The notes: generated from the letters alone by a model not told the origin. Positions 1 to 13,468 are shown, counted from the first letter of the stretch. The stretch: DNA of 64,000 nucleotides from Paracyclopina nana (GCA_019096065.1 JAGUCH010000007.1:5354501-5418500), one strand, 5' to 3'. Numbers and translations: made by a program.

Positions 1-3000
1 GATTCAAACGACAGCCTCGGAATCGACCTTTGTCTGCCTGTTGGCAGGGCGAACGGAGGCCATTAAGCGGTACCAAGAGAGGTTCCCGGAAATGGAGGAT
101 GCTGATATTAATAGCCGCCTGGTGGCCTATTGCTCCGACCAGGCCCATTCCAGCGTGGAAAAGGCCGGTCTCATCGGCCTGGTCAAGATCCGCTACATTG
201 AGAGCGATGAGAATCTCAGCCTCAGAGGGGACAAGCTTAAGGAGGCCATTGAGACCGATAGAGAAAATGGATACGTTCCCTTCTTCGTAAGCAAATACGT
301 ACACTTACATTGTAGTACGTACAAATACAGCTTGTATTCTAAATAGCCTTAGATGGGTGTTTTTTAGGTGCTTTTTTGGGGTATAACTGCCAATATGTAT
401 TTATTCTGTATTTTATCTGTATTAATTTCTAATTCGCAATTTCCAAAGATAATTGTATATCTGAGTCTTTTCTGAGCTTTTTGAGCAGCTTTCTTAATTG
501 GTGTCCTTTCAGCTGTGTGTGTCATTGGGAACCACTGGGTCCTGCTCGTTTGATGCTCTCGCGGAATTGGGGCCAATTTGTAAGGCAGTTTTCCAATTAA
601 AATGCTAATTTCAAGTGTGATCTCCACCCTTCTTTTCTGCGTGAAACAAAAGGCCAAGAGGAGGAGATGTGGCTTCACGTGGATGCAGCCTACGCAGGCT
701 CGGCCTTTGTTTGCCCGGAATTCCGGAATTTCATGGAGGGCATCGAATATGCTGATAGCATTGCATTCAACCCATCCAAATGGCTTCTCGTTCACTTTGA
801 TTGCACAGCCATGTGGTAAAATTGAGGCCTAAAAGGCCCTGATCATCATGATAAAAATACCCTAGCTTATTTGCCACAAAAACTAAGTTCAATTTTCATT
901 CAACTTCAATTTTGAAAATGAAATTCAATTTGAAAGGTTCAAATTCTCGAATATTTCCTGAATGCTAACTGTATACTATGCATATGTATGATTTAAGTTT
1001 AACAAACAGATTAATGATCAGGGTCTTGATTTAGCATAAATGAGCTACATTTTAAAAGTCGTCAACTTGCAGGGTGAAAAACAGCCGAAGTCTGCACAAA
1101 ACATTCAACGTTGAGCCTCTGTATTTGCAGCATGAAAACTCCGGCTTGGCCATCGACTACATGGTAAAAAATAAAAGAAAGCAAAGTAGAAAATGTATCG
1201 TAAAAAGGAAAAGTTTGATTTAATTTAACTTGGATCAGATTGACAAGATTGAAATTGAAACTCATAATTTTGCTGCTTAATTGGTTCAAATGCATAAATG
1301 TGTCAAAAAACATAGAAGCATTAATAATAAGATTAACCGGTTCCCATTTACAGCACTGGCAGGTACCTTTGAGTAAGCGATTCAGGGCTTTGAAATTATG
1401 GTTTGTCATCCGAAATTACGGAGTCAAAGGGCTGCAAGCACACATCAGAAAGGTGACTTTTACTCAACTGAAATTGTATTGAGAAAATAATATCAAATGT
1501 ATTTTGTAGGGAGTTCGGCTGGCGCAAAAATTCGAATCTTTGGTCCTGGCTGATGAGCGGTTCGAAATTCCCGCCAAAAGACATTTGGGCATGGTCGTGT
1601 TTCGCCTCAAGGGAGAAAATGATCAAACTGAAAAGCTGCTGAAAAAGCTCAACGGCTCAGGCAAAATGCACGCTGTGCCAGCCTCACTGAAGGGGAAATA
1701 TGTGATTCGGTTCACTGTGACTTCACCAAAAACGAATTTGCATGACATCGCCAAAGATTGGGAGCTCATCCAAACGTTTGCCAACGAAATCCTGGGAAGT
1801 GACGTGACTATCACCAAAGCACGAGTTCCCCTAAAAGGTACTTTGGAATTCATCTTTAAAATCTGCACTCATTGATTTCACATTTAAAAGTGACCTGAAA
1901 TATGAATTTTGAGCCTCATCCTGCTTTCAAAAATTAAATTTCACCAAAAAGCAGAAAAAGCTAAGAAACTAAAAAACTTTGAGATTCGGAGTCTTACTAT
2001 GCTTTCAAAATTAAATTTCACCCAAACAGCTGAAAATGCTAAGAAACTATGAAACTTGAAAGATAGAGCCTTAATATGTTGAAGAAACTATGGCTATGGG
2101 AAGTTTTTTAGAATGGAAGGATGTTTGATAATTGCAGAGATCAAGGAGAAGAACCCCCAATTTGGAACGAGCCTCCTTTTGGCCAACATTGGGCCCAATT
2201 CGCACATGTCACCCAAAATTGTCAATGGCAGTTTTGCGGCTCTCTTTGACACCAATGATGTGGTGCAGGATTTCTCCAAGAGGCTTTTGCACCTGAAAAA
2301 CGAGGCCAAGGACTCAGGTAGCTAATTTGATATACTAAAATGAAAACGTTGCCTAAAAAATACCATGAATATTGCGTAAGGTTGGATGGTTTCCATGGGG
2401 CAAAGTTGCGAAAGTCGCGAAATAAAGGCCAGCCTGCCCACAGCAGTTTCAACATGGGGCCCCAGAATCCCCCCTGCAATTGGTAAAATTCAACATCAAG
2501 CAAAAAGCCTGCTTAGTTTTCCTTTTCAATGTTTTTTGCCTTGCACTTGTATACTTTTGCATCAAAGAAACTAGCTGTGACAGTTCTGGCACTCTTTGAA
2601 AATAACCGCCTTCAGTAGGGTAGTTCATGGGCCCAAACAGCTTAATTGAGCAATTTAACTCAAAATTGCATCAATTTGAGCTTCGCTGACCCAAAATGCA
2701 CTGTTATTTAGTTAGAATCACTTTGAGGGGGCAAAATAGCTGGTCTAGAGGTTTAAAATGGGGCAGATGCCTTGAAAAATGGCCAAGTGAGTGATTATTG
2801 TTTTTTCTTAATTTGTAAAATGTATTTAGCTTCCAAAAGGCGTTTGCAAGGCATTGCTCTTAATGGGAGAAACTATTCGTTGGATTCCTGTATTGGCCTA
2901 GAAAGCCCTGGCCTAATTCAAGATCACGGTAATTCTTGCACACAAGCAAATCACATGGGACAATAAAAATTGTCACAGCTTTCTTCTCCCATCTTACATA

Positions 3001-3548
3001 GATTTTTGCATGTCTTCTATATTTGCATGTCCTTCAAAGTTATTTTTGTAAGGTCCGAGTCACACAAAATCAGACTAGATTGAATTTCTATTAAGCTAAA
3101 AAAGCTAAATCTAAAATTTTTCCCTTTTACTCTCATTAATAAGCAAAATTTTCAAAATATGTACGAAAGCTCATTACACTCAGCTTTCTTGGCAAGAATC
3201 AAGATCAAGTTTCAGAAAATGTAAATTAGTTGGATTTTTTGTGATTCAGACCTTATGGCTTGAATTTCAGCCATAACTCATTTAATTTTAGCCTCGAATG
3301 TATCCAAGGGCAGGGAAAGGTCCCACTCTTTGAAGAAGCATTTGAGGCCAATGAACTCGAACAACAAGACATTTGCTGAGCAAGAGGAGGACGGATTCGT
3401 GCAAATCTTCATCAAAAAGGATCATTTGGAAGAGCTCCAATCCATTTTGACCATCCAAAGGAATTCAAAGGACATTTCACCAGAGGAAATCACTTCCCTG
3501 TGTGGAATTCTGGCTGACTGTGGCATTTTGGAGAACAAGGAGAACTAA
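1..3548 (+). CDS. Hdc: Histidine decarboxylase, 3' part (5' end outside window)
   Basis: PLP-dependent group II decarboxylase that makes histamine from histidine, the arthropod photoreceptor transmitter. Exons read as 2-286, 513-579, 653-815, 1073-1163, 1354-1452, 1510-1837, 2138-2317, 2830-2928 and 3292-3548, with all phases compatible. The first exon opens inside the substrate/PLP domain ([14 protein letters not shown]). Later exons give [21 protein letters not shown] with the PLP-contacting Asp, and [11 protein letters not shown], whose Lys binds PLP. The order and wording of blocks follow insect HDC more closely than DOPA decarboxylase, including a C-terminal block ([18 protein letters not shown]) that matches the post-catalytic tail of Drosophila HDC as I remember it. 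The tail after it is shorter than in Drosophila. The acceptor at 652 is weak but restores the frame. An aromatic amino acid decarboxylase paralog is the alternative, less likely because of the tail. Confidence 0.93.
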
Positions 3549-3873
3549 AAGCCCACATTGGCTACCTAGCTCAGCTGTTTTTGCGGACAACAAATGCTAG
3601 TCTAACTTATTTCAGAGCTACCAGACTTTCCTCTCGAAAGTAGTATTACCCACAATATCTGAATGTTTAGCTTGTAAGGGATCATGGCATTTTAAAATAA
3701 ATTACTTCAGCAGCATTGACATTGTTTTTGAAATGGTGACGCTATGAAGCGAAACAATCGAAGTGATTTCATAATTAAGCATATTGAAACTCGTGTGATT
3801 TCTATGCTTTTGATTGAAATGATCCGAGGCATGTAGAGGCAATCTGCAGCCTTGGACACCTATCTCGCTTTTA
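3549..3873. other. Convergent 3' intergenic spacer
   Basis: Spacer between the 3' ends of the histidine decarboxylase gene and the SmydA-like gene. It contains an AATAAA-like signal near 3696-3702 usable by the upstream gene. I see no gene in it. Confidence 0.6.
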
Positions 3874-6346
3874 TTATTCAGGTTTCTCCACAGAGTCCAC
3901 ATAGGTCTCCAATTCAACTAAATCAAGCCTTGCAATTGCTGCCAATCTCCCTTCTTGAATGCAAGTAGGTTCATAGCTAAATATTTGAATGCATTCCTTC
4001 AGATATTTTCGCACTTCCTGAAAGCAAAAAGGGCGTATGAATATTAGTTTTCCTCGACTTTTTTTTCGGCCTCACCTTGAGAATGTTTTTCAGGTGATCC
4101 ACAGATATTTCTCCACTTGAGTATTTTCTTCTTGCATAAGTGGACAAAGTGGACTGGAGTTCATACATGACCACTCCTCTTAACCGAGAAATACCTAAAA
4201 ACAACCACATAGCTTATACATACCATGTAAAGACCTGTAAGCCTTAATTATGTTTTGAGAGAAAACAACTTTTAAGATTTATATTAAATCCCATTTTGTA
4301 GAAGATTCATTGCTAGTATACTTTAAAATATCTTTGAAATTACCTGGGGATATTTTGTTGGCCACATTTAGAATCTCCATGCACAATTTCTGCTTCTGCA
4401 CAATGTCCTTTTCATGCAGATCATGCAGCAAGTCTTGGCTGCCTATCATTTGGCTGAGTGCCAATTTGACATCCATCAAGTAGTAGTGGTTAGGGTGAAG
4501 ATTTTGCGAGTGCTTCCTCACAAAGCTCTGGCAAGCCTCAGGGCTACCACGTTCAAGCCTCACCAATTCCTCGCCAATTGACCGGATCACTGCACTGACA
4601 TAATTGGCAGCCTCGACCTTTTTGCACACACTGCACTGCCATGAACTGTCTGAATCCAGAGGGTCCATCGGAGTGAGATAGCCTAGAAAATATTGCCACA
4701 GTGAATTGAAATCAGGAATGAGTGAGAGGAATCAAGTCTCATTAAAGTCAAGATTGATTATCACTGATTAATTTGCCAAAAAAATCGAACGGTTGCTGTA
4801 AACAAAAAATTACCAGCTCGTTCAATGCTGCAACTTGGGCATCGGAGTGAGGAGAACTCGGTGCCCAGCTCAGAGGGGTCGGTGCACCTTGGGCACCTGC
4901 ACCTGAAGTACTTTGTTTCATACAGGTGCTGCTGTCGATTGGCAGTGCCCCACATCGGGTCAGAGTACATAATGGCTATGTGCTCGCCTTTCCGGATTGG
5001 CACAGCTGCCCGGATCTGAAATCTCCATGGTCATCCATGTTCATCTATGCTCAGCTATGTTCATTGGATGTTACCTGAATGTTGCAGTTCATGTCAAAGT
5101 GCTTGCTTGCATTATTAACACAGCTATGCTCAACCAGGGAAGCACTCCTGTACATGGCTTGACATGGCGTTGCAGTGACAGGCACTTCATGGGCATTGAC
5201 AAACAGAACCCCGCAAATGTGCAGGATTTCCTCATCGCTGTATTCCACAGGATTGAGCGAGAAAAATTGACGGAGCACACGAAGCATTGTCATCTTATCT
5301 TTGTCAAGTCTGCAAATATCGTTAAGAGTCATTAAGCAAAAAATGGTGCATTTTACTCTTTCAGGAAAGTTGCGCTTTTTCCTACTATAAAACATGCAAG
5401 AATCAATCTTACATTAAATGAGACTTGATTTTCACCACTCAGCTCTGATTTCAATTCGCTTCCTATATATTTGCTTTTAACATTGATTACCTTCCAGTCC
5501 TTTTTCTCTCCTCTTTGTGAGCCTCAAGTTCAAAAATGGACTTGTACTTGTCAGGGTCGGCGGATTTGAGAGCCAATAGCCTCAATATGGCCACTGATTC
5601 ATACAGCGGGAACGGCTTGCCTGGGCTCTTGATTTCCAAGCTAATTGGTGAGCCCCTTTGACGGGTTAATCCGCATTCAGACTGATGAGCAAAGGCGCCA
5701 CTGCACGTATCACTGCACATTGGCCAACCACACAGTGGACACCTTCAAAGCAATGTGACAGTGAAACCAGCAAAAGGACTGGTTAATCCCCAAATTACCT
5801 GGTTTTGCCATCAACTGGTTTGTAGCAGGATAAGCACACAGGTGGAGTTACAGCCATGGGAGCCACCACCAAAGGAGCCTCAGCCAGAATCAGCTCTCCT
5901 GGTTTCAAGTCTCTGGTGGCAATGATGTATCTACCCATTTCAGAGTTGTTATCAGAGCAAACCTGAAATAAGTCATTTTGGGTGACTGAAAGTGCTAAAA
6001 AACAACTTAGTTGCTTAGCAATCTAATTAGGATATAACACTGTTTTTCCAAGAAAGCCTGCTAATTCTGCTTAAAATTCAAAATTTCAGTTTTGGTAGCT
6101 GAAATCAAAATAGTAGGAAAATGATTTATACAAAATGAATCAGCCATAAAAGTGAAAAATAAAATTTTCCCTAGCTCATGCAAATTAGCTTACTTTAAAT
6201 GCACAGCATTGGTTCTTATGTTTTCGCCAATGCAATTTTTGATGCTCCCTGCTGCAGTAGAAGGTCTCATGGCAGCCTGTGCACCTTTGGTTGGCTTGCA
6301 CATGGCAGTAGGCACAAATGAACTGGTCAGCTGCAATGTCACCCAT
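3874..6346 (-). CDS. SET and MYND domain protein, SmydA-8-like
   Basis: Eight exons on the minus strand: 6346-6194, 5962-5799, 5742-5491, 5309-5075, 5015-4814, 4682-4344, 4194-4076, 4017-3874; all phases agree, giving about 535 aa. Start is the first ATG, just before an N-terminal MYND zinc finger (Cys11, Cys14, Cys22, Cys25, Cys31, His35, Cys47). A split SET domain follows: GRYIIATRDLKPGE, a second Cys-rich patch (RCPLCGWPMC), the SLVEHSC block, GEHIAIMYSDP and the post-SET cysteines CRCPRC. The layout is that of arthropod-specific SmydA proteins, presumed lysine methyltransferases or regulatory SET proteins. The canonical NHSC is EHSC here, as I recall for SmydA members, so methyltransferase activity is uncertain. 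The C-terminal half is helical and TPR-like, as in the family. Confidence 0.9.
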
Positions 6347-7836
6347 TTTCTTGGGAGAGATTACCCATCTAAAAATACATCGTTTTCAATCTCTTCTACT
6401 AGTAGACTGAGCTAACATTTAGCAGCAGGAGCAGCAAGCAGCCTTGCTAAATGTGAAAGCAGCAACAACTCAAAGAAAGCTCTTAGCATAGAGTGGAAGC
6501 TTTTGATGCTTGCTTGCTTGCTAGTAGTGTTCCTAGGTGTTTTGCGGAATATCTATTGGCCAGCCCAGGTCATCTGCAACTAGTGAAGCATGCAAGGCTC
6601 AAACTTGACAGACAGCTTTCATCTCATGACCATGAGAAGCACCCAATTATTTCAATGCTAATCTGCCCCACAGCTCAATGCAGCCAAATCCTTTTCAGAT
6701 AATGTCTTATTTTTTTATTTTTGTGACATTACTGAATTGCTTAGTTTTGAAGGTTTGAAATAACAAGAAATTGCTTTCATTTACAGCAATTTTGCTCTTG
6801 CTTTCAATGGTAAAAGTCTAGAAAAAGAGTTCCCAAAATAATAATGACTTACCTTGAAAAGCGAGGAGAGTTTCTGGTCTTGGTGGGTCTTGCAACATAA
6901 AGAAGTTTTCAGCTAGGTCAGAAAAAATGGCTATTTTTGGCTTTATTGGCCAAGGCTCACATGATAAATTGCACTGACGCTGCAGAAGCATTTCTGCAAC
7001 AATTGTTACTAACTGAATTTCTCTTTTTTATATACACTCTTTTCAAAGCAAATTGACTAACATTTAGTAGATATTTATAGACGTTAGTTAGTGTAAAGAT
7101 TTCACTCTAAAAGGTTAAAATTAGTAATGAAAGCAAAAGTTATTTTAACATTTTACTTAAATAGGGTTGTACTGCTTTTGGCAAACTGCAGCTAAGGTCA
7201 GTTCAAAGGGACTACCAACTTTTCAGTGTGCAAAAAAGTTTGGATGCCTCAAGCTGAAGAAAGACTTCAAAATAAAATGGAAGCTGGGAAAAAGCAATAT
7301 AGCCCAAACTTGTTTACTCAGTTGCCGCCATCCTTTTTTTTCAAGTAGAATCTGATGCAAAAGTCAATAAACATCACATGATTGCTGTGGTTTTTTGGTG
7401 TGTCAAATAAAAGTGACTTGAAGCCCTTGACAACCAATAGAAATACTTAGAGCTAAAGTCTGACTCAGAAAAAGACACCTTTTCTTGCCCACAAAATTAA
7501 CCTAATGAGAAGAAATGCTACTTTTTTAATCCAATATAATTAACTCAGCTAGAGTATGATCTGCACTAAATTCTAACCAATTAAAAAATCCTAACATACA
7601 TTTTTGGTAAATTGTAGCATTTTCAAGAGCATGATTTGCACCAGTTTTTTTATCATGTCTTTGTCCCCTTAAAATGCTCAGGAATAAAAGTTTGGAACTG
7701 ATTATGAAAAACTGGGAAAGCACGTTTTTTGGTTCAGACTCTATGGAGGCTAAAAGTGGCGAAAGCTCTACTTCTATGGCTACTCAGTACACACACACAA
7801 ACCTTGAATGTTAGTATTGACCTATGATTTGCCATT
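6347..7836. other. Intergenic region, no gene seen
   Basis: AT-rich spacer between the divergent starts of the SmydA-like gene and the membrane protein at 7837. Only short open frames with no family resemblance or splice support. Promoters of both neighbours must lie here, but I could not pick out convincing core elements. Confidence 0.5.
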
Positions 7837-8900
7837 ATGGTCAATAAACGGGCAAGAAATCGGTCCAATTCAACAATGTCTAGCAAGTCTGATAATGATA
7901 ATTCAAGCTCATCCATGGAAAGTGGAGAAAAATGTGTGAATGGCAAGAAAAAGCAGAGAATCTCCCCTCTCAATGGAAACTTCTGCTTACTTCAGCTCTA
8001 TTGCTTATTCAGTGGGCTCATTTTGGCTGCTGTGCTCTATTTGCAGCCCAAAACAGGCAGAAATTACTGCCTTTGGCTCACCATGTATTCCATAAACATT
8101 TTTGGCTCACTCATGGCCACAATGCGCCCAAAACTCTTAGGTAAGGCTACAAGTTGGCATTTATGAAGCAATCTTTGAAAAGTTGCCAGTACTGCAAAAA
8201 GTCAAAAGTTTCAGTAGAATTGCTAGGCTAAAAGTCTGCGAATTAAAAAAGTCTAAAGAAGAATTCAATACAGCACTAATTTGCATGAAAAAGTTTAAAA
8301 GTCCTATAATCAAATAGTCTAAATTGTACAAAGTCTTAGAAAGCAAAAAGCCTAATTGCTAAAAATACCTAATTTGCAATATAACTACACTCTGATTTCT
8401 ACAACCATCAAGTTTACTCAAGTATTAGTTTTTGAATGAGAAGTCTACTAAAAATTCAGATGATGTGAATGTTTCTGAAAAAAGGGTGAAATATATTTTC
8501 AGGGCACTTGGTATGGCTGTCATGGTCCATTGTTTCAACTTCAATCAACCTGTTTATCCTGCTAGTGTTCAGTATCCAATTGTTGAGAGCCATTTTGGCT
8601 CAGCAGGAGACAGTCCAAATTTTTGCTGCTGATGACACTTCATTAATGGGCAAAACTTGGCACTTGTGGAACTACGAAGAAGGCATGGAATGCTTCAATG
8701 TCACCTTCCTAATTGTTTGGATGAAATTCTCCAACTTTTTCATTGGCTCAAAGTCAAAGTTGAGGACTGAATTGGACAGACCCAGACCCTTGCCCCTGTT
8801 TGCCCTCTGTGGATTCTACAGCTTCATACTGTGCACATTGGGATATTTATGTGCCAGCCACTGTGGCCAAATTCACTGTTTGTATTTACTAGGTTGGTAA
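7837..8900 (+). CDS. Unrecognised multi-pass membrane protein
   Basis: Two exons, 7837-8140 and 8503-8900, with a clean donor (TTAG/GTAAGG), acceptor (TTTTCAG) and matching phase, encode about 233 aa. I do not recognise the family. The first 45 residues are Ser/Asn/Lys-rich and look cytosolic. Then come about four hydrophobic segments: near residues 52-68 (LLQLYCLFSGLILAAVLYL), 75-92, 102-130 (WSIVSTSINLFILLVFSIQ) and 190-210 (FALCGFYSFILCTLGYLC). Between the third and fourth lies a more polar stretch with an NVT sequon. The layout resembles small four-pass arthropod proteins. The stop at 8898 could instead be read through if the weak donor just before it is used, so the 3' end is unsure. Confidence 0.6.
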
Positions 8901-9375
8901 TAAATAGCTCAAAGAGTTTTAAAAGAGATACAAAAAGTATAATTCTACGGTGGAGACACTTGTGTGTTAGATTGATGATTTTGTTTCACTTTTTTTGCTC
9001 AAATGAAAGGAAACTGCATTTTTTGAAATCACAGTTGGGCTTTTATGAAAGAATATTTGTTCTTGGCCTCCCCTATAAAAAAAGCAATCCAAGGTTGAAT
9101 CCTATTCAGTAATTCAGGGTTTTTCGGCAGATTTGCAATGTCAGGCCTGCTAAAGCTTAGAAATAGCCAAGTGTCATTCAATGCTAAAGCATAATATGTA
9201 CTAAAAAATGTTGTTACATTGGCCACATGTTATTTTTCTCGGAAAACTACGGATCACAAAATGAATGTCAGGTGTTACATATCTGGAAAATACGCTTTTT
9301 ATCCTTTCAAAGTCCGTTTGATGTATGCTTCCAAAGTACCTTTGTTAAGGATGGTGCCAAGAATTAGTGGCTTCA

Positions 9376-9582
9376 ATACTAGGTGTGTCATTGGCCTTGA
9401 CTCAAGAATCTAAAAATGAGGCTTGCCTTGAGCTAACCAAAGTATTTTCAAACAAACTTTCTAATGAGCTTTCCCAAGATCCTTTCAATGGCATAACTGC
9501 TTCAGTTTTATCAGAAATGAAATGTATGACAAAAAAATCCTTAAAAAACCATGCTGTTATGAAATTCAAAAGTCATTTAGGT
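9376..9582 (+). CDS. Possible orphan exon
   Basis: An open stretch bounded by an AG acceptor and a good donor (TTTAG/GTAAGC) that would encode about 68 residues with a KSLKNHAVMKFKSHL motif near its end. It could be a further exon of the membrane protein upstream or a relic. No family resemblance and no partner exon were found, so it may not be coding. Confidence 0.25.
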
Positions 9583-9650
9583 AAGCACGTTCAACAAAAA
9601 CCAGACAAAACCTGAAAAATCTTCTTTTCCAAAGCATGAAAAGGCTCCAG

Positions 9651-9735
9651 CCATATGTGCAAATGACATGTATTTGCAATCAAATGTATATATATCTTGA
9701 AACCTTTGTCAAAACATTTCAGTTGAGCTGAGACA
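9651..9735 (+). promoter_or_regulatory. Core promoter of metalloprotease gene 1 (TATA plus initiator)
   Basis: A TATATATAT box at about 9686-9695 lies about 31 bases before an arthropod initiator TCAGTT at 9719-9724. That leaves a 5' leader of only about 15 bases before the ATG at 9736. The block from CATATGTGCAAAT through the ATG is nearly the same in front of the second metalloprotease gene, while most of the intervening DNA is not, which supports a functional promoter. A palindrome-like GCAAAT/ATTTGC pair sits upstream of the TATA box. Confidence 0.6.
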
Positions 9736-12700
9736 ATGTTCAACTACGTACTGTCATTTTTGGCATTGTTGCCTTCACTGCTGTTGGCAGCCGATCCAAC
9801 TCCAACCTTCTCATGGAGCACGGATACTGATCCAAACTGCAATGGAATTCTGCAAATTGCTTACTTGGACGGCTCAGGAAACAACCTATTTGGTCCATTT
9901 AAAGCCTGCATGAACTTCTTCAATCCTGCTAAGCAATATTGCAACTTCATTGGACACATTATGAATCAAACAAATCAAGTTCCTGTGGCGCTCACTGGAT
10001 CTTGTTTGAACCAGTGGAACCCATCTGGAACATTTGTAAGTCCATCATTAGATCCAATTTATCTAAGACATACCAGCTTTCAGTCTTCGATGAAGTAGCT
10101 AAACAAATCCTTTATGCACAGGTAACATTGGTGGCTGACGTGCACCCACAAGTGCCATCAGGATCATTCAAATTATCACAAGTCGCTCGAAATTTGATGG
10201 TGTCAATTGCAGTGGAACATGAAAAGCCAATTAATAATTTCATACAAGATGATTCACTAAGGTCACTTACAGAACCAATAACTGAGTCCAATATCATGAA
10301 ACGCCAATCACCACAATTGGGTCCTGGTTACCTGTAAGTTACCATTGCAATTGTTGATTAAATATTGTTTTTCTAAGAAATAGAAACTCACAAACTATAA
10401 ATAACAATTTAAAAACAAAAATTATTCTTTTACAGCTTGCCTTATATTGCAACAGTTGATCCAAGTGTGGTGACTCAGTTTCCTAACTCCTGGGAGCAAC
10501 ATGTTGATGCTATTTTGACACACTCTCAGTGCCACTTTCTGAGTCCAAGTTTGGGAACAACTATAAAATTCATCAATGTCTTGGATTATGTTGCTACCAA
10601 TGAGATCCTTTTACCTTCTAGTACTGGATTAAGGTAAATAATGATTTGGAATCCTAGATTAAATACTCAATCCTTCTGTGTCCCTTACAGCAATTTAGTT
10701 AGCCAAATTGCAAATTATCCTGAGGCTTCATATTATCCTGGCTTTACTTATGGTACATCAAATACTTATTATGGATACACTAACACACTATGCTCTGCCA
10801 CTGGAAAGACTGTAAAAGGGCAAGTCATCAGGATCACAACTAATGTTTTACTTTCAAGCAACATGTTGACAAGATCCCTTGGAAGGATGATGGGTATGAA
10901 CGATGATTTTACTGTAACCAACGGACTGTACACCAACAAATTATGTCCTGTTAACAATGCAAGTTGCTCTACCATTGGAGGGTTCATGGACTATGCTCAG
11001 TTTTATCCAAATCTTACTCAATGGTCATGCTGCAGCCAAAATGACTTCAAAAACTTTTTCAACAGCAACCAGCCCTTCTGTCTTGAAGATCTAAGTGAGT
11101 GACTTTATATCATAATTGCATTAGATAGAGCACACAGTTTTATGTTAGGTGGATACCTTGGCCCCTTTTTTTCATGGGCCAGTCCCAACAACTCATTGCC
11201 AAATTGCCTTGGAACTTTATTAATAACTTACAAGGGAATAAATGGCATAGCCTTCCAGTACAGAGCCTGTATGAACTATTTCAACCCACTCTCAACCCAT
11301 TGCAACCTGATTGGCTATATTGAGAACATGGATGTTCCTGTTGCTATGACTGGAGTTTGCCCGGGACAAGCAACAAATGGACTAGTAAGAACATGCCTAA
11401 AAATTACCTAGATCATAATTAAGAAAACAAAGGACTGGCTTCACAAAGTAAGCTCACATTGACATGTCATAATGACTGGAAATTGCTCTTTAATACTTAA
11501 TTAGCTTAAAAAGTCTGTTTTCTTGGACTTTGTGAGCCCTTTGCTTATTTTTTCAATTATCGTTAGAATCCATTTCTTTTTGTTTGATTCTCCTTTAGAT
11601 TCTCCTTATCAAGTGCTACCTATAACATGCCAGTTGCCCTCATGCCACATACAAAAAATAGATTTTAGGAACAATTATGGCCCTTTATATCATCTAGAGA
11701 AAGAAATGTAACACCAGAAACATGTAAATGCCCTTATCTTTCAGACAACATTGCAACTTTTTGATTTTATATATCCTGAACCACACTGCAAACAGACAAA
11801 TCCTGCATCACTTTACAAGCCTAGAAACCTCTACTTTCCAACAACAAGAACAAAACTTACTTAAAGAGTATGGTTCTGGAGAAATAAGGCTTCAAACTAA
11901 TCCTAATTTTTCTTTGCATGATGCTCTATAATTACTCAGCTTTCTAACTTACTTTTAGATTACACTGGTATCTGGAGATGCAACTGTTCTTGCCAATGGT
12001 TTATTTGCTGTCATTGCTGTTGGTTCAGCAAATGGTGATGACCCCTCAGAGATGGTTGGAGAGCCAATTAGCAATGACAACTCAATAATAAGTGACATTG
12101 CTTACCCAGATGTCAAAAGGTCCATTCAAGCAAGTCTATCAGCAAGAGCATCTGCACCTTTAGCTGCAGCTTATGAGTAAAGGCATAGCAAAAACATGCA
12201 ACGAGTAGTCTATATAAGCAATTTTTCAATAGCTTAACCATTGTGACAGCTTTGGACCCATTGTTTCAAGCAAAATTTACTAGTGACAGCTATAGAGAAG
12301 TGATTGATGCCATTTTCACCCATGCCCAATGCTATTACTGGAGCTCAACACTTGGAACAAAAATCAATCTGAAATTAAACCAAAATATTTTCCTCTTCAC
12401 AGCAGCTAACCTTAATTTGAATGATATGAACACTATTCCAAACCTTAGGTAAGACCAGACTCCTTTTTTCCATAAAGAACTATTGCTGAATAGATTTCGA
12501 ACAGAGCTACTGAAGCATTCTCCAACACTTTGCCGCTTGCAAATTTACAAGTGTATTTCACATATGATAACAACATGGGTGGTGTTGCTGGAGTAGCTTG
12601 GCTTGGAACTGTCTGTGATACATCCAGAAATCAAAGAGTCAGCATTAATGAGTATTTCGTTGATGCAGCCCGAACTGGACAGACAGTAGCTCATGAAATC

Positions 12701-13287
12701 GGTCACAACTTGAATATGCAGCACGATTTCATAACGAATAGTAATCAAACAACTAGCGACAGATTCTGTGATATTGGTGTTAGTGGCACCAAGTGCACAG
12801 GACTAGGTGGTGTCATGGACTATTACCAGAAAAACTACACCAGGTGGTCATGTTGCAGCCAAAGTGATTTCAAAAAACTTTATGATTCCACCAATCCCTT
12901 TTGCCTTTCAGTAGCAAGTAAGTCAAATAGAGTCGCTACTCTTGATTCTTGATCATTATATAAGCTACTTTGATAACTTCTCAATGATAATGCCTTTTAG
13001 GTCAGAATGTGACTTCAACTCCTCCAACCACTACTACAACCACTACAACAACCACCACTTCTACTACAACAACAACTTCTACAGCATCCCCTCCTACCAC
13101 AACAACAACTCCTACAACAACTACAACAACCAAGAAATCTACAACAACCAAGAAAACCACAACAACCAAGAAGCCACCTTGCACTGACAAATTGCCTGCA
13201 AAAAAATGCAAGGATATCAAGAAAAAAGGCGGGTGCAAAAATCAAAGCCAGGCTGCATCATGCAAGAAAACTTGCAAGAAGTGCTAA
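9736..13287 (+). CDS. Secreted reprolysin-like metalloprotease with dead and active units plus ShKT domain (copy 1)
   Basis: Nine exons (9736-10035, 10122-10333, 10436-10633, 10691-11094, 11149-11384, 11959-12176, 12233-12448, 12505-12917, 13001-13287) give about 827 aa. After a signal peptide of about 18 residues there are two homologous units, each a Cys-containing prodomain-like part and a metzincin-like domain. In the second unit HEIGHNLNMQH (12692-12724) is a full M12 zinc site, followed by GGVMDYYQKNY, whose Met fits the Met-turn. In the first unit the equivalent stretch (about residues 297-310, MLTRSLGRMMGMNDD) lacks all three zinc histidines and the Glu, although the downstream GGFMDY and WSCCSQ blocks remain. 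The protein ends in a short Thr-rich linker and a six-Cys ShKT domain (13177-13284). Expected role is extracellular proteolysis. A polyadenylation signal follows at 13463. Confidence 0.88.
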
Positions 13288-13462
13288 ATGTGCTGCTGCC
13301 TAGCGTAGCAGCATGAGCCAATAACCAACGGATCGGGCTTTTAATTCACCTTTAGCAATTACACTACATTTTCAATTTGGCCTTGACAAACAAAATACAC
13401 CAATCAGAACTAACACACAACAGAGCTATAATTAATGTGGAACTTGTATTTTTTCAAAATTG

Positions 13463-13468
13463 AATAAA
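13463..13468 (+). terminator. Polyadenylation signal of metalloprotease gene 1
   Basis: AATAAA about 175 bases after the stop codon, the first canonical hexamer downstream. Confidence 0.55.

Noticed and set aside
2386-2490. Extra histidine decarboxylase exon
   Set aside because: The open stretch does not continue the reading phase between the exons ending 2317 and starting 2830, and the join without it is in frame.
1-3548. First gene as DOPA decarboxylase
   Set aside because: Block wording and especially the C-terminal tail match insect histidine decarboxylase better.
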